Source of the DNA: an uncultured Oscillospiraceae bacterium
GTDB taxonomy: Bacteria > Bacillota > Clostridia > Oscillospirales > Oscillospiraceae
DNA length: 28,603 nt
Reading direction: 5' to 3'
Assembly (NCBI GenBank): GCA_934589145.1
Contig: CAKTNW010000026.1
Location: 1-28,603, forward strand
Part shown: in pieces, positions 1 to 7,004 of the stretch
Numbering within the stretch: position 1 is the first letter of the stretch
Layout of the letters: every line of letters starts with the position of its first letter
The notes under the pieces: model-generated
Databases searched by the model: none
What the model saw: only the letters and a program-made list of their open reading frames with translations
Told to the model about the DNA's origin: nothing
Program-made: the position numbers and the translations under genes

Positions 1-1
1 C

Positions 2-76
2 GGCTTTGAGATGGAAAAAGACGTGGCTGGCTGCCGCGCCTTTAACCGTAACTTTATTGTAGGAGGACGAATATGA
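2..76 (+). other. Possible 3' end of an upstream gene
   Basis: Position 2 opens a frame that runs 24 codons to a TGA at 74-76, overlapping the ATG of the next gene in an ATGA arrangement. Another frame, starting at base 3, stays open until TAG at 60-62, just before the AGGAGG at 62-67. Either could be the tail of the preceding conjugation gene; in related elements a VirD4-like coupling protein is often found here. I cannot choose between them and recognise neither peptide. Confidence 0.2.
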
Positions 77-381
77 AAACGAAAAAAGCTAAAACCGTGG
101 AAGGAAGCGTGTGCGCCGGTGCGCTGCTGCTTCTGTGCTGCGTTGTACCGGCCTACGCCACCGGCGGCGATCCGCTGAGCATCGTCAACAACCTGTCTGA
201 CTTCATCTTTTCGGTTATTAAGGCCATCGGCATCATTATTCTCGGCTGGGGCATCGTGCAGGTGGGCATGAGCATCCAGAGCCACGACGCCAGCCAGCGG
301 ACGCAGGGCCTGCTGTGTCTGTTCGGCGGCCTGCTTATCACTTTTGCCAAGGAGATTCTGACGCTGATCGGCGCGGTGTGA
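73..381 (+). CDS. Maff2/VirB2-like small membrane protein of a conjugation system
   Basis: This 102-residue protein has a hydrophobic N-terminal signal-like stretch ending near AYA (residues 28-30). Two further hydrophobic helices follow, at about 40-62 and 80-100, separated by a short polar loop. Size, topology and position directly before virB6-, prgI- and virB4-like genes match the Maff2 family of Tn1549/CTn-type elements, which is thought to supply a pilin-like or channel subunit of the Gram-positive type IV secretion apparatus. The start is fixed by AGGAGG at 62-67. In related elements the VirB6-like gene follows directly, but here a toxin-antitoxin cassette intervenes. Membrane location is clear from the sequence; the pilin role is inferred from family and context. 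Confidence 0.72.
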   Translation: MKTKKAKTVEGSVCAGALLLLCCVVPAYATGGDPLSIVNNLSDFIFSVIKAIGIIILGWGIVQVGMSIQSHDASQRTQGLLCLFGGLLITFAKEILTLIGAV

Positions 382-408
382 TGATTCTTGCGAATTCAAA
401 ACATACTC

Positions 409-436
409 TTGCATAAGCGACTAAAAATGATATAAT
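409..436 (+). promoter_or_regulatory. Promoter of the toxin-antitoxin cassette
   Basis: TTGCAT at 409-414 and a perfect TATAAT at 431-436 are 16 bp apart, and a TG at 428-429 makes an extended -10. Transcription would start near 443, about 24 bases before the antitoxin ATG. The promoter lies between two conjugation genes, so the cassette can be expressed independently of the operon around it. Confidence 0.7.
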
Positions 437-438
437 AA

Positions 439-454
439 TATCAGAACTGTGATA
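439..454 (+). promoter_or_regulatory. Candidate autoregulatory operator
   Basis: The inverted repeat TATCA-N6-TGATA lies between the -10 box and the ribosome binding site of the antitoxin gene. Phd/YefM antitoxins typically repress their own promoters through short palindromes in this position. The repeat is visible; its use as an operator is inferred. Confidence 0.4.
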
Positions 455-466
455 GGAGGTATTGCG

Positions 467-733
467 ATGAATTTGAAACCGTCTACCGCCCTTAGAAACG
501 AGTACCAGCAAATTGCTACACTGGCAAAGGCATCCGGCGAGCCGATCATCATTACCAACAAGGGAGAAGCCGATTTGGTCGTCCTGAGTGTGGAGGCCTA
601 TGAAGAACGGGAAAAAATGCTGGAGCATCGCGCAAGCGTGCTGGAGGCGGAATTTTCCCGACTGTCCGGCGCACCCACGTTGAGCGTGGATGAGGTGCGC
701 AGCCGTCTGGCGGAGAAGTACGCCAATGGCTGA
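467..733 (+). CDS. Type II antitoxin, Phd/YefM family
   Basis: This 88-residue protein has a typical Phd/YefM N-terminus (residues 1-50): a Ser/Thr-Ala-Leu-Arg segment, a region like PIIITNKGEADLVVLS, and then SVEAYEE. A charged C-terminal helix follows that would wrap around and neutralise the toxin. The ATG at 467 is preferred over a GTG at 449 in the same frame because AGGAGGT at 454-460 sits 6 bases before the ATG. The stop overlaps the toxin start by 8 bases, the usual coupling for such pairs. The N-terminal domain should bind the TATCA-N6-TGATA palindrome just upstream. The pair likely stabilises the mobile element; assignment to the family is confident, the physiological role is inferred. 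Confidence 0.9.
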   Translation: MNLKPSTALRNEYQQIATLAKASGEPIIITNKGEADLVVLSVEAYEEREKMLEHRASVLEAEFSRLSGAPTLSVDEVRSRLAEKYANG

Positions 734-1034
734 ATACAAGGTCGAGATACTGCTTGCCGCATGGCAGGATATTGACAAGATCGCAGATTTTCACAAGAAG
801 ATGGTTGGCGCGGCATCGGCGCAGCGTATCACGGATAAGATCCTGGACACGCTGGAACGGCTGGGCGGCTTCCCTTATATGGGGGCACAGCATCCCGATC
901 CGGAGCTGGCGCGGAGGGACTTTCGGAAGGTGATCTGCGGCAACTACGTTTGCGTCTACAAGCTGATCGGAAGCAGCGTATTTGTTTATCGCGTTGTCAA
1001 CGGTAAAACGGATTATCCCAAGCTGCTGAAATAA
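726..1034 (+). CDS. Type II toxin, RelE/ParE family
   Basis: This 102-residue protein starts MAEYKVEILLAAWQDI, the usual first strand and helix of RelE/ParE toxins. A central Gly-Gly-Phe-Pro-Tyr-Met-Gly segment is followed by the C-terminal strands with RRDFRKVICGNYVCVYKL and a final VYRVVNG. The ATG at 726 overlaps the antitoxin stop by 8 bases and has no strong Shine-Dalgarno of its own, so translation is probably coupled. RelE members cut mRNA on the ribosome and ParE members poison gyrase; the sequence alone does not decide which applies here. A strong terminator follows 12 bases after the stop, which closes the cassette. Confidence 0.87.
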   Translation: MAEYKVEILLAAWQDIDKIADFHKKMVGAASAQRITDKILDTLERLGGFPYMGAQHPDPELARRDFRKVICGNYVCVYKLIGSSVFVYRVVNGKTDYPKLLK

Positions 1035-1045
1035 AATTACAGGAG

Positions 1046-1083
1046 ATGAGCGCTGCTTTACACAAAAGCAGCGCTCATTTTTC
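1046..1083 (+). terminator. Strong intrinsic terminator closing the toxin-antitoxin cassette
   Basis: A perfect 13-bp stem, ATGAGCGCTGCTT at 1046-1058 and its complement at 1066-1078, encloses a 7-base loop and runs into a T tract (1078-1082). It lies 22 bases upstream of the VirB6-like start codon. Unless antiterminated, it should also stop most read-through from the pilin gene into the rest of the conjugation operon. Confidence 0.9.
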
Positions 1084-1104
1084 GTTCTGAGAGGTGATTT
1101 CTAT

Positions 1105-1941
1105 TTGGACAACAACTGGATCATTGACAATCTGAACTATGCCTTTGGCGTGTGGAACGACAAGCTGACGGAGATGTGGTCGCTGCTGACCCAATCGCCG
1201 CAGGCATTTAAGGGCGGCACCATCTGGCAGACGATCCAGACCGTCAACGGAGCCATGCAGGGCATTGGATATGGTCTGCTGGTGCTGTTTCTGGCTATCG
1301 GCATCTTCCGCAGCAGCGCCAGCTTTCGGGACTTCCAGCGGCCCGAACACGTCTTGCGGCACTTTATCTACTTTGTCATGGCGAAGCTGGCTGTTACCTA
1401 CGGCATCGACCTGATGGTGGACATTTTCGCGGTCTGCGCCGGTATCATCTCCGCCGCTGCCGGCAGTGTGGGCGGTATCGACGGTGCAGCCGTGTCGCTG
1501 CCTGCGGAGATGGCGACTGCCATCGAGGACGTGGGCTTCCTCGCCAGCATTCCGCTGTGGCTGGTAACGCTGCTGGGCTGTCTGGTCATTACGGTACTGG
1601 CGTTTCTGATGATCCTCACCGTGTATGGTCGATTCTTTAAGCTGTACCTGTACGCCGCGCTGTCGCCGGTGGCGCTGGCGTCCTTTGCGGGAGAGGGCAC
1701 GTCCCAGATGGGACGTGCCTTTCTCAAAAGCTATATGGGCGTGTGCCTGGAGGGCGCAGTGATCGTGCTGGCCTGTATCGTATTCTCGGCTTTTGCCGTC
1801 AGCGATACGGTGGTGCTGGGCGGCAGCTCGGTAGTCACGCAGGTGTGGGGCTATCTGGGCGAGGTCATCTTCAATATGCTGGTGCTGGTGGGCTTGGTGA
1901 AGGGTGCCGACCGTGTGGTGCGGGAGATGTTTGGGATGTAA
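1105..1941 (+). CDS. VirB6/TrbL-like membrane protein (CD1107-type)
   Basis: This 278-residue polytopic membrane protein has hydrophobic segments near residues 52-72, 88-110, 148-182, 188-200, 210-232 and 250-265. Placement between Maff2 and PrgI genes matches the VirB6-like component of Tn1549/CTn conjugation modules, which forms part of the inner-membrane channel for DNA transfer. The start is TTG at 1105, preceded by AGAGGTGAT at 1091-1099; no ATG is better placed. Codons near 1696-1719 form a terminator-like hairpin inside the gene. The upstream terminator at 1046-1083 leaves only about 20 bases before the start, so transcription must come from read-through or an unseen promoter. Family assignment rests on context and topology. 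Confidence 0.75.
   Translation: MDNNWIIDNLNYAFGVWNDKLTEMWSLLTQSPQAFKGGTIWQTIQTVNGAMQGIGYGLLVLFLAIGIFRSSASFRDFQRPEHVLRHFIYFVMAKLAVTYGIDLMVDIFAVCAGIISAAAGSVGGIDGAAVSLPAEMATAIEDVGFLASIPLWLVTLLGCLVITVLAFLMILTVYGRFFKLYLYAALSPVALASFAGEGTSQMGRAFLKSYMGVCLEGAVIVLACIVFSAFAVSDTVVLGGSSVVTQVWGYLGEVIFNMLVLVGLVKGADRVVREMFGM
1696..1719 (+). other. Hairpin inside the VirB6-like coding region
   Basis: GGCACGTCCC at 1696-1705 and its perfect complement at 1710-1719 form a 10-bp stem around an AGAT loop, followed by TTTCTC. The flanking GAGA and TCTC could lengthen it. The shape is that of a weak intrinsic terminator within a reading frame; a function is not established. Confidence 0.35.
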
Positions 1942-1952
1942 GGAGGAAACAC

Positions 1953-2288
1953 ATGGAGATCAAAATCAACAAAGAGATACGAAGCTACAAGGAAACCGTC
2001 TACTTCGGCCTGACAGCGCGACAGCTTATTTGTTCGCTGCTGGCGGTGGGTACGGCGGTGGGGCTGTACTTCGCCCTGCGGGGCGTATTAGACCGCGAGA
2101 CGCTGGGTTGGCTGTGCATCGTGGGTGCTGCACCTATGGCGGCGGCAGGCTTCTTTCACTACAACGGCCTGACGCTGGAGCAATTCCTGTGGGCGTGGTG
2201 TAAGACCAACTTTCTGCTGGCCGGCCGGCGGCTGTGGCACAGCGAGAATTACCTATATGACATTTGGGAGAAGGAGGACAAGAAGTGA
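1953..2288 (+). CDS. PrgI-family conjugation membrane protein
   Basis: This 111-residue protein begins MEIKINKEIRSYKETVYFGL, the recognisable start of PrgI-family proteins of Gram-positive conjugative elements. Two membrane helices follow at about residues 25-45 and 50-68, then a cytoplasmic tail rich in aromatic residues. It is thought to act with the VirB4-like ATPase as a VirB3-like subunit of the secretion channel. AGGAGG at 1941-1946 precedes the ATG. The TGA stop overlaps the GTG start of the VirB4-like gene by four bases, so the two are translationally coupled, in line with VirB3-VirB4 pairing elsewhere. Confidence 0.85.
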   Translation: MEIKINKEIRSYKETVYFGLTARQLICSLLAVGTAVGLYFALRGVLDRETLGWLCIVGAAPMAAAGFFHYNGLTLEQFLWAWCKTNFLLAGRRLWHSENYLYDIWEKEDKK

Positions 2289-4642
2289 GAAAACTATTCA
2301 AGGGCCGCAGCACGGAACGGGACGCCTTTCGCATCCCCCGCAGCGTACAGCAGTCCATTCCCATCAAGCGCATCTATAAGGACGGCGTTTTTCAGGTAAG
2401 CGGCAGGTTTTCCAAGACCTGGCGCTTTTTTGACGTCAATTACGCCGTGGCCTCGCCGGAAAAGCAAATGGAGCTGTTCCTGGGCTACTGCGGTGTTCTC
2501 AACAGCCTGCCCATCGACGCGGGCATCAAGCTGACGCTGGTGAATCGCCAGCTCAACCGGCAGGAGTTCAGCCAAAACCTCCTAATGGCTTACCGGCAGG
2601 ATGGCCGCGACTATATGCGCCGCGAGTACAACGGCATTCTGCTGGACAAGGCCAGCGGCAGCAACAACCTGGTGCAGGAGAAGTACATCACCGTGTCCGT
2701 GGCCAAGCGCAGCATCGAGGAGGCTCGCACCTTCTTCGCCCGCGTGGGAACTGACCTGACCGCTGGCTTGAGCCGCATGGATTCCGGTATACGGGAAATC
2801 ACCCTAAACGAGCGCCTGCGACTGTTCCATGACTTCTTCCGTGTGGGACAGGAATCGGCCTTCGCCTTCGACCTGCAAACCGCTCAGCGGCGCGGCCACG
2901 ACTTCCGCGATGCCATCGCGCCGGAGGCGCTGCAATTCTTCCACGACCACTATGCCGTGGGCGAGCGTGTAGGCCGCACCCTGTTCCTGCGGGAGTATGC
3001 CAGCTTCATCAAGGACACCATGATCACCGAGCTGATGGACTACCCCCGGAACATGATGCTGTCCATCGACATCGTGCCGGTGGCTACTGATGAGGCTGTA
3101 TCGGAGATGCACCGGCGCATCATGGCGGTGGAGAGCGACATTACCCGCTGGCAGCAGCGGCAGAACCACCACAACAATTTCTCCGCCAATATCCCCTACG
3201 ACCTGGAGCAGATGCGGAAGGAAACACGGGAGTTTCTGGACGACCTCACCGCCCGTGACCAGCGGATGATGTATGCGCTGGTGACGCTGACCCACCTTGC
3301 CGACAGCGAGGAGCAGTTGGAGCAGGACACGGAGGCGCTGTCCGCCATTGGCCGTTCCCACGGCTGCCAGTTCGCCACTATGAAGCACCAGCAGGAGGAC
3401 GCGCTGAACACGGTGCTGCCCTACGGCCTGCGGCGTATCGACGCCATGCGAACGCTGACCACGGAGAGCACCGCCGTGCTGCTGCCCTTTAAGACGCAGG
3501 AGATCATGGACACCGGCGGCCTGTACTACGGCGTCAACGCTGTGTCCCGCAACCTCATCATCTGTAACCGCGACGCGATGCTCAACGGTCACGGCCTTTA
3601 TATGGGCGTATCCGGCAGCGGCAAGTCCATGATGGCCAAGCAGGAGATCGGCTTCGTGGGCTTGAACACCGACCACGACATTATCGTGGTAGACCCTGAG
3701 CGGGAGTATGGCCCGCTGATCCGCGCCTTGGGCGGCGAGGTCATCACCATCTCCGCCTCCAACGGCAGCTATGTCAACGCGCTGGACATTTCCAAGGAGT
3801 ACGGCGACGGGCGCAATCCGCTGGTGCTGAAAAGCGAGTTTATCATGTCCCTGTGCGAACAGCTCATGGGCGCGGGCGAGATCGGCGCAAAGGAGAAGTC
3901 CATCATCGACCGCTGCACCGCCAACATCTACCGCAAGTACATCCGCAAATACGAGGGCGAACCGCCCACGCTGAAAGACCTCTACGACGACCTCATGCGT
4001 CAGAAGGAGCCGATTGCCCATGAAATTGCGCTGGCGTTGGAGCTGTTCACCACCGGCAGTCTCAACGTGTTTGCCCATCAGACCAATATCGACACCCGCA
4101 ACCGTATCATCTGCTACGACATTCAGGACTTGGGTGAAAACCTCAAGCCCATCGGCCTGCTGGTGATGCTGGACAGCATCCTCAACCGCGTCATTCGCAA
4201 CCGGCAGCAGGGGCGGTACACCCACGTCTACATTGACGAGATCTATCTGTTCTTCGCCAGCCCCGGTGTGGGCGGTAAGAGCGCCATCAACAACTATTCC
4301 AGCGAATTTCTTTACAAATGCTGGAAGCGGTTCCGTAAATACTACGCCACCCTCACCGGCATTACGCAGAATGTGGAGGAGTGTCTGCTGTCCGACACGG
4401 CGCGGCTGATGTTCGCCAACAGCGAATTTTTGGTACTGCTGAACCAAGCGCCTACCGACCGTGCTGAGCTGGCCAAGCTGCTGGATGCCAGCGACGCGCA
4501 GATGGATTACGTCAGTGACGCACCGGCAGGCCACGGGCTTATCAAGGTCGGCTCCTGCCTGGTGCCCTTCATCAATGAGCTGCCCCGCGATACGGAGCTG
4601 TACCGCCTGATGACCACCAAACCGGGGGAACAAAATGCGTGA
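2285..4642 (+). CDS. VirB4-like conjugation ATPase
   Basis: This 785-residue cytoplasmic ATPase powers type IV secretion. Walker A is GVSGSGKS at residues 441-448, a conserved IVVDPEREYG segment follows at about 466, and Walker B is VYIDE with D651 and E652. The N-terminal 420 residues are the usual VirB4 membrane-partner domain. The GTG at 2285 is preferred to a TTG at 2264 because AAGGAGGAC (2271-2279) is correctly spaced and the start overlaps the prgI stop as GTGA. The end overlaps the NlpC/P60 start by 8 bases. All key nucleotide-binding residues are present and the gene is full length, so this part of the apparatus looks functional. Confidence 0.93.
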   Translation: MRKLFKGRSTERDAFRIPRSVQQSIPIKRIYKDGVFQVSGRFSKTWRFFDVNYAVASPEKQMELFLGYCGVLNSLPIDAGIKLTLVNRQLNRQEFSQNLLMAYRQDGRDYMRREYNGILLDKASGSNNLVQEKYITVSVAKRSIEEARTFFARVGTDLTAGLSRMDSGIREITLNERLRLFHDFFRVGQESAFAFDLQTAQRRGHDFRDAIAPEALQFFHDHYAVGERVGRTLFLREYASFIKDTMITELMDYPRNMMLSIDIVPVATDEAVSEMHRRIMAVESDITRWQQRQNHHNNFSANIPYDLEQMRKETREFLDDLTARDQRMMYALVTLTHLADSEEQLEQDTEALSAIGRSHGCQFATMKHQQEDALNTVLPYGLRRIDAMRTLTTESTAVLLPFKTQEIMDTGGLYYGVNAVSRNLIICNRDAMLNGHGLYMGVSGSGKSMMAKQEIGFVGLNTDHDIIVVDPEREYGPLIRALGGEVITISASNGSYVNALDISKEYGDGRNPLVLKSEFIMSLCEQLMGAGEIGAKEKSIIDRCTANIYRKYIRKYEGEPPTLKDLYDDLMRQKEPIAHEIALALELFTTGSLNVFAHQTNIDTRNRIICYDIQDLGENLKPIGLLVMLDSILNRVIRNRQQGRYTHVYIDEIYLFFASPGVGGKSAINNYSSEFLYKCWKRFRKYYATLTGITQNVEECLLSDTARLMFANSEFLVLLNQAPTDRAELAKLLDASDAQMDYVSDAPAGHGLIKVGSCLVPFINELPRDTELYRLMTTKPGEQNA

Positions 4643-5813
4643 CGTCAAGACTCGCGCCGCCATGGAACAGCCGAAAACGCGGCAGCAGAACACCATGCCA
4701 CGGACGGCGGTGCGTATCCTACAGCGGCACTACGCCCAGCAGAAGCAGGAACGGCAGACCCAGCACCAGCCGGTGGAATACGCCACGGAGCAGGTGCGGC
4801 GGGGAACGGCGGATGCCGCCCATCTGACTTTCCACGCTACGCAGCAGCTCCAGCGGAAATATGCCCTGCACAAATATCGTACCCAGAAGGTGCGGCAGCG
4901 GCAGGAGACAACGGCGGCGCAGGTGCGCCAGAGGGATATGTGGCGGTCAACGGAGCGGACCGCCGCGGCGCAGCACACTGCCACGGTGCCGCGCCAACCG
5001 GCGCAAAAACCGCCTGCACCTGCCATGACCACCGCACAGCAGCGGGCGAAGCAGCAAACCCAACGCGCCGCCCAGCGGCAGATGCTCCGGCAGACGAAAG
5101 CCGCCGTCCGCAAGGCGGGACAGCGGCTGGAGCAGATGGCGCAGGCGGCGGGCAAGGCCGTCTGCGCCGGTATCAAGGCGATAGCCGCAGCGGGCGGCGG
5201 TGTGGTGCTGTTCCTGCTGCTGGCGTTGCCGGTAATCGCGGTGGCGGCAGCGCTCTCCCCGGCAGGTGTTGTGGCGGACAGCCACACCATGGAGCCCACC
5301 GGCGAAGCCATGGAGGTGTGGGAGCGCCTGCCGGACGACCTCTCCATGGAACGGCGCATGGTCGTCACTTACGCGCTGGCACTGGTGGACAAGGTGGACT
5401 ACTTTTGGGGCGGCAAATCGCTGGTGCTGGGCTGGGATGACCGATGGGGCAAGCTGACAGAGGTCACAGCCGAGGGCAGCGATACCACCGGCACGGAGCA
5501 GCCCTACGGCCTTGACTGTTCCGGCTTCGTGGATTGGGCGTTCTACAACGCCAGCGGCGGCGAGTATGTGATCGGACAGGGCGGCGGAGCCATGGAGCAG
5601 CACGCCAACTGCGTGGACATTGAGTGGGACGCGGTGCAGCCAGGGGACTTGCTGTTCTATCCGGAGGATGAACACGTCGGCATCGCCGCAGGCCGCGACT
5701 GGCTGGGCCGCCTGCTGGTGGTGCATTGTGCCTCCGGCACAGGCGGCGTGGCGATCTCCCACCGAACCGGCTTTGAGACAGCCGCAAGACCGGTGTGGTA
5801 TGGGGATGAATAG
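4635..5813 (+). CDS. Membrane-anchored NlpC/P60 cell-wall hydrolase of the conjugation system (CD1108-type)
   Basis: This 392-residue protein has three parts. Residues 1-180 form a long Gln/Arg/Ala-rich, probably coiled-coil cytoplasmic region. A single membrane helix lies at about 188-212. The rest is an extracellular NlpC/P60 (C40) peptidase domain with catalytic C295 in DCSGF, H347 in DEHVG and H364 in VVHC. Such enzymes open peptidoglycan locally so the conjugation channel can cross the wall. The start ATG overlaps the VirB4 stop by 8 bases, behind a modest GGGGGAA. The gene ends at a strong terminator. Genes that usually follow in related elements (DUF4315, DUF4366, topoisomerase, relaxase) are absent, so the module stops here or is rearranged. 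Confidence 0.88.
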   Translation: MRDVKTRAAMEQPKTRQQNTMPRTAVRILQRHYAQQKQERQTQHQPVEYATEQVRRGTADAAHLTFHATQQLQRKYALHKYRTQKVRQRQETTAAQVRQRDMWRSTERTAAAQHTATVPRQPAQKPPAPAMTTAQQRAKQQTQRAAQRQMLRQTKAAVRKAGQRLEQMAQAAGKAVCAGIKAIAAAGGGVVLFLLLALPVIAVAAALSPAGVVADSHTMEPTGEAMEVWERLPDDLSMERRMVVTYALALVDKVDYFWGGKSLVLGWDDRWGKLTEVTAEGSDTTGTEQPYGLDCSGFVDWAFYNASGGEYVIGQGGGAMEQHANCVDIEWDAVQPGDLLFYPEDEHVGIAAGRDWLGRLLVVHCASGTGGVAISHRTGFETAARPVWYGDE

Positions 5814-5846
5814 AGGGCAGAGGAAATTCCTCTGCCCTCGCTATTT
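5813..5846 (+). terminator. Intrinsic terminator of the conjugation operon
   Basis: An 11-bp perfect stem, GAGGGCAGAGG at 5813-5823 and CCTCTGCCCTC at 5829-5839, has a 5-base loop AAATT and is followed by GCTATTTT. It overlaps the last base of the NlpC/P60 gene and separates the conjugation genes from the cargo operon. Confidence 0.85.
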
Positions 5847-5934
5847 TAATGTCTGCCAATTTGGCGGGAGTCTGCTTATCCCGCCGATGCGCCTGTAGTC
5901 ATTTGATGCGTGTATGCTGCGTTTTCTTCCAAAA

Positions 5935-5980
5935 CCCTATCCAAAAGTAGGGGGTGGAGCTGGGCTGCGTCTGCTATTAT
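5935..5980 (+). promoter_or_regulatory. Activator-type promoter A of the envelope operon
   Basis: The box TCCAAAAGTAGGGGG at 5940-5954 and a -10 hexamer TATTAT at 5975-5980 recur almost unchanged at 20764-20778 and 20799-20804, at identical spacing. The bases at the -35 position (about 5952-5957, GGGTGG) do not resemble TTGACA, as expected for a promoter that needs an activator. CCCTA at 5935-5939 and TAGGG at 5948-5952 form an imperfectly spaced dyad around the box. The natural candidate regulator is the NarL-type protein encoded at 20071-20694; this is inference. Confidence 0.7.
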
Positions 5981-6028
5981 AAGAGGCAAAAGTGGGTCGG
6001 TTTGTGGTTTTGCGAAGGAGATCATGCC

Positions 6029-6076
6029 ATGAAGAAATATATGTGGGCGGCGATGATAGAAATAGGAAGCAGGTAA
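6029..6076 (+). CDS. Possible 15-residue leader peptide
   Basis: An ATG at 6029 follows AAGGAG (6015-6020) with an 8-base spacer and opens a 15-codon frame reading MKKYMWAAMIEIGSR before TAA. It is the first good translation start after promoter A, about 40 bases downstream of the expected transcript start. It could be a small leader peptide or merely the remnant of a signal-peptide gene. Nothing beyond the start signals supports translation. Confidence 0.35.
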   Translation: MKKYMWAAMIEIGSR

Positions 6077-6117
6077 AGAACGGCGCTGCGAAGAAAGGAG
6101 GAAAGGAGGAAACGAGG

Positions 6118-6495
6118 ATGCGCCAGATGATCAGAGACGCAATGGAAGATCGATCCTCGCCGGAGGCGTTCCGCTTTTCCCTGAACTGTGCTGTGTGCGG
6201 CGTGACATGGATCAGCCGGACGTCGCGGTTTTCCAAAGCGGGCGTGACGCCGGAGAGCGAGGGAAAGCGAATCATCTTCCAAAAGCTGTACGAACGGGAG
6301 TGGCAGGCAGCACGGGAACGTGCTGTCACAGACGCCATGGAGACCTTCAGCCTGTGCCCCATCTGCGGGCGGCTGGTGTGTGATTGCTGCTTCGTCGTAG
6401 GCGAGGACATCGATCTGTGTACGGACTGCGCACGAGCGCTGCGGGAAAATGGCAGAACGGTGGCCGCGTTGGCGACAGATTTGAACAGAACGTAA
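6118..6495 (+). CDS. Cys-rich, putative zinc-binding protein, first gene of the envelope operon
   Basis: This 125-residue soluble protein is not assigned to a named family. It has CxxC pairs at C24/C27, C80/C83 and C101/C104, plus C88, C90 and C91, consistent with one or two zinc-binding knuckles; the C-terminal half reads like a small zinc ribbon or treble clef. The ATG at 6118 follows a GGAGG-rich stretch (6097-6110). A longer frame from GTG at 5992 exists, but it overlaps the promoter transcript start and gives an unlikely basic extension. The next gene begins 21 bases later, so co-transcription is likely. It shares the zinc-knuckle theme with four later proteins in this operon. Confidence 0.6.
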   Translation: MRQMIRDAMEDRSSPEAFRFSLNCAVCGVTWISRTSRFSKAGVTPESEGKRIIFQKLYEREWQAARERAVTDAMETFSLCPICGRLVCDCCFVVGEDIDLCTDCARALRENGRTVAALATDLNRT

Positions 6496-6516
6496 TGAAA
6501 CCGAGGAGGACGTGAA

Positions 6517-6921
6517 ATGGAGATCATCGGCACATGGAAGATCAAGGAGTTCCATCTCCCCACGCCGGATGGCGTACTGACCTATACACCGGATACGCTT
6601 CCGGAGGGGGAACAGTTCGAGGATTTCGCCCAGATGACACGGACGTTTCTGGAGTTTACGCCGGAGGGTACGCTGGATACGTTGATGCCGATTCCGGAGG
6701 AGATGTATGACGAGGTGGTGGCGCAGGGCGTGACGGTGCGGAACGGCCGCGGCGTGATCAAAAGCACCACATGGAAAGAGAAAGACGGCAAATTCTACTA
6801 TGATGCAAGCTTTGAGGGCGAGATATTGGGCGAAGCGGTAGATCCCTTCGTTGAAATACCGGTAAAGCCGGATGGCTGCCTGCTCTACGGTATGGGCACG
6901 ATTTTGCTGGAACGAGCTTGA
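6517..6921 (+). CDS. Hypothetical lipocalin-like protein
   Basis: This 134-residue protein has no signal peptide or membrane helix. It opens MEIIGTWKIKEFHLP and continues with alternating strand-like segments, including FLEFTPEGTLDTLMPIP and GKFYYDASFEGEILG. The early Gly-Thr-Trp and the beta-rich pattern resemble the lipocalin-like or calycin folds common in Firmicutes hypothetical proteins; this is a weak structural guess. GAGGAGGA at 6503-6510 gives a strong start. It lies between two zinc-knuckle proteins in the same operon. No catalytic motif is visible and the function is unknown. Confidence 0.6.
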   Translation: MEIIGTWKIKEFHLPTPDGVLTYTPDTLPEGEQFEDFAQMTRTFLEFTPEGTLDTLMPIPEEMYDEVVAQGVTVRNGRGVIKSTTWKEKDGKFYYDASFEGEILGEAVDPFVEIPVKPDGCLLYGMGTILLERA

Positions 6922-7004
6922 CAAGTCCCGTATATGGATACTGACAGCACAAAACGAACACATGATCACACGGCAGAATATGTAACGGAAAGGATAGATG
7001 GATA

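Noticed and set aside
2804..4696. Very long open frame on the - strand opposite the VirB4-like gene
   Set aside because: It is complementary to a clear VirB4 ATPase with intact Walker motifs, has no ribosome binding site, and its His/Val/Gln-rich translation is typical of antisense reading of GC-rich DNA.
6918..6923. Perfect TTGACA before the DUF4428 gene
   Set aside because: It includes the previous gene's stop codon and no acceptable -10 lies 16-18 bp downstream.
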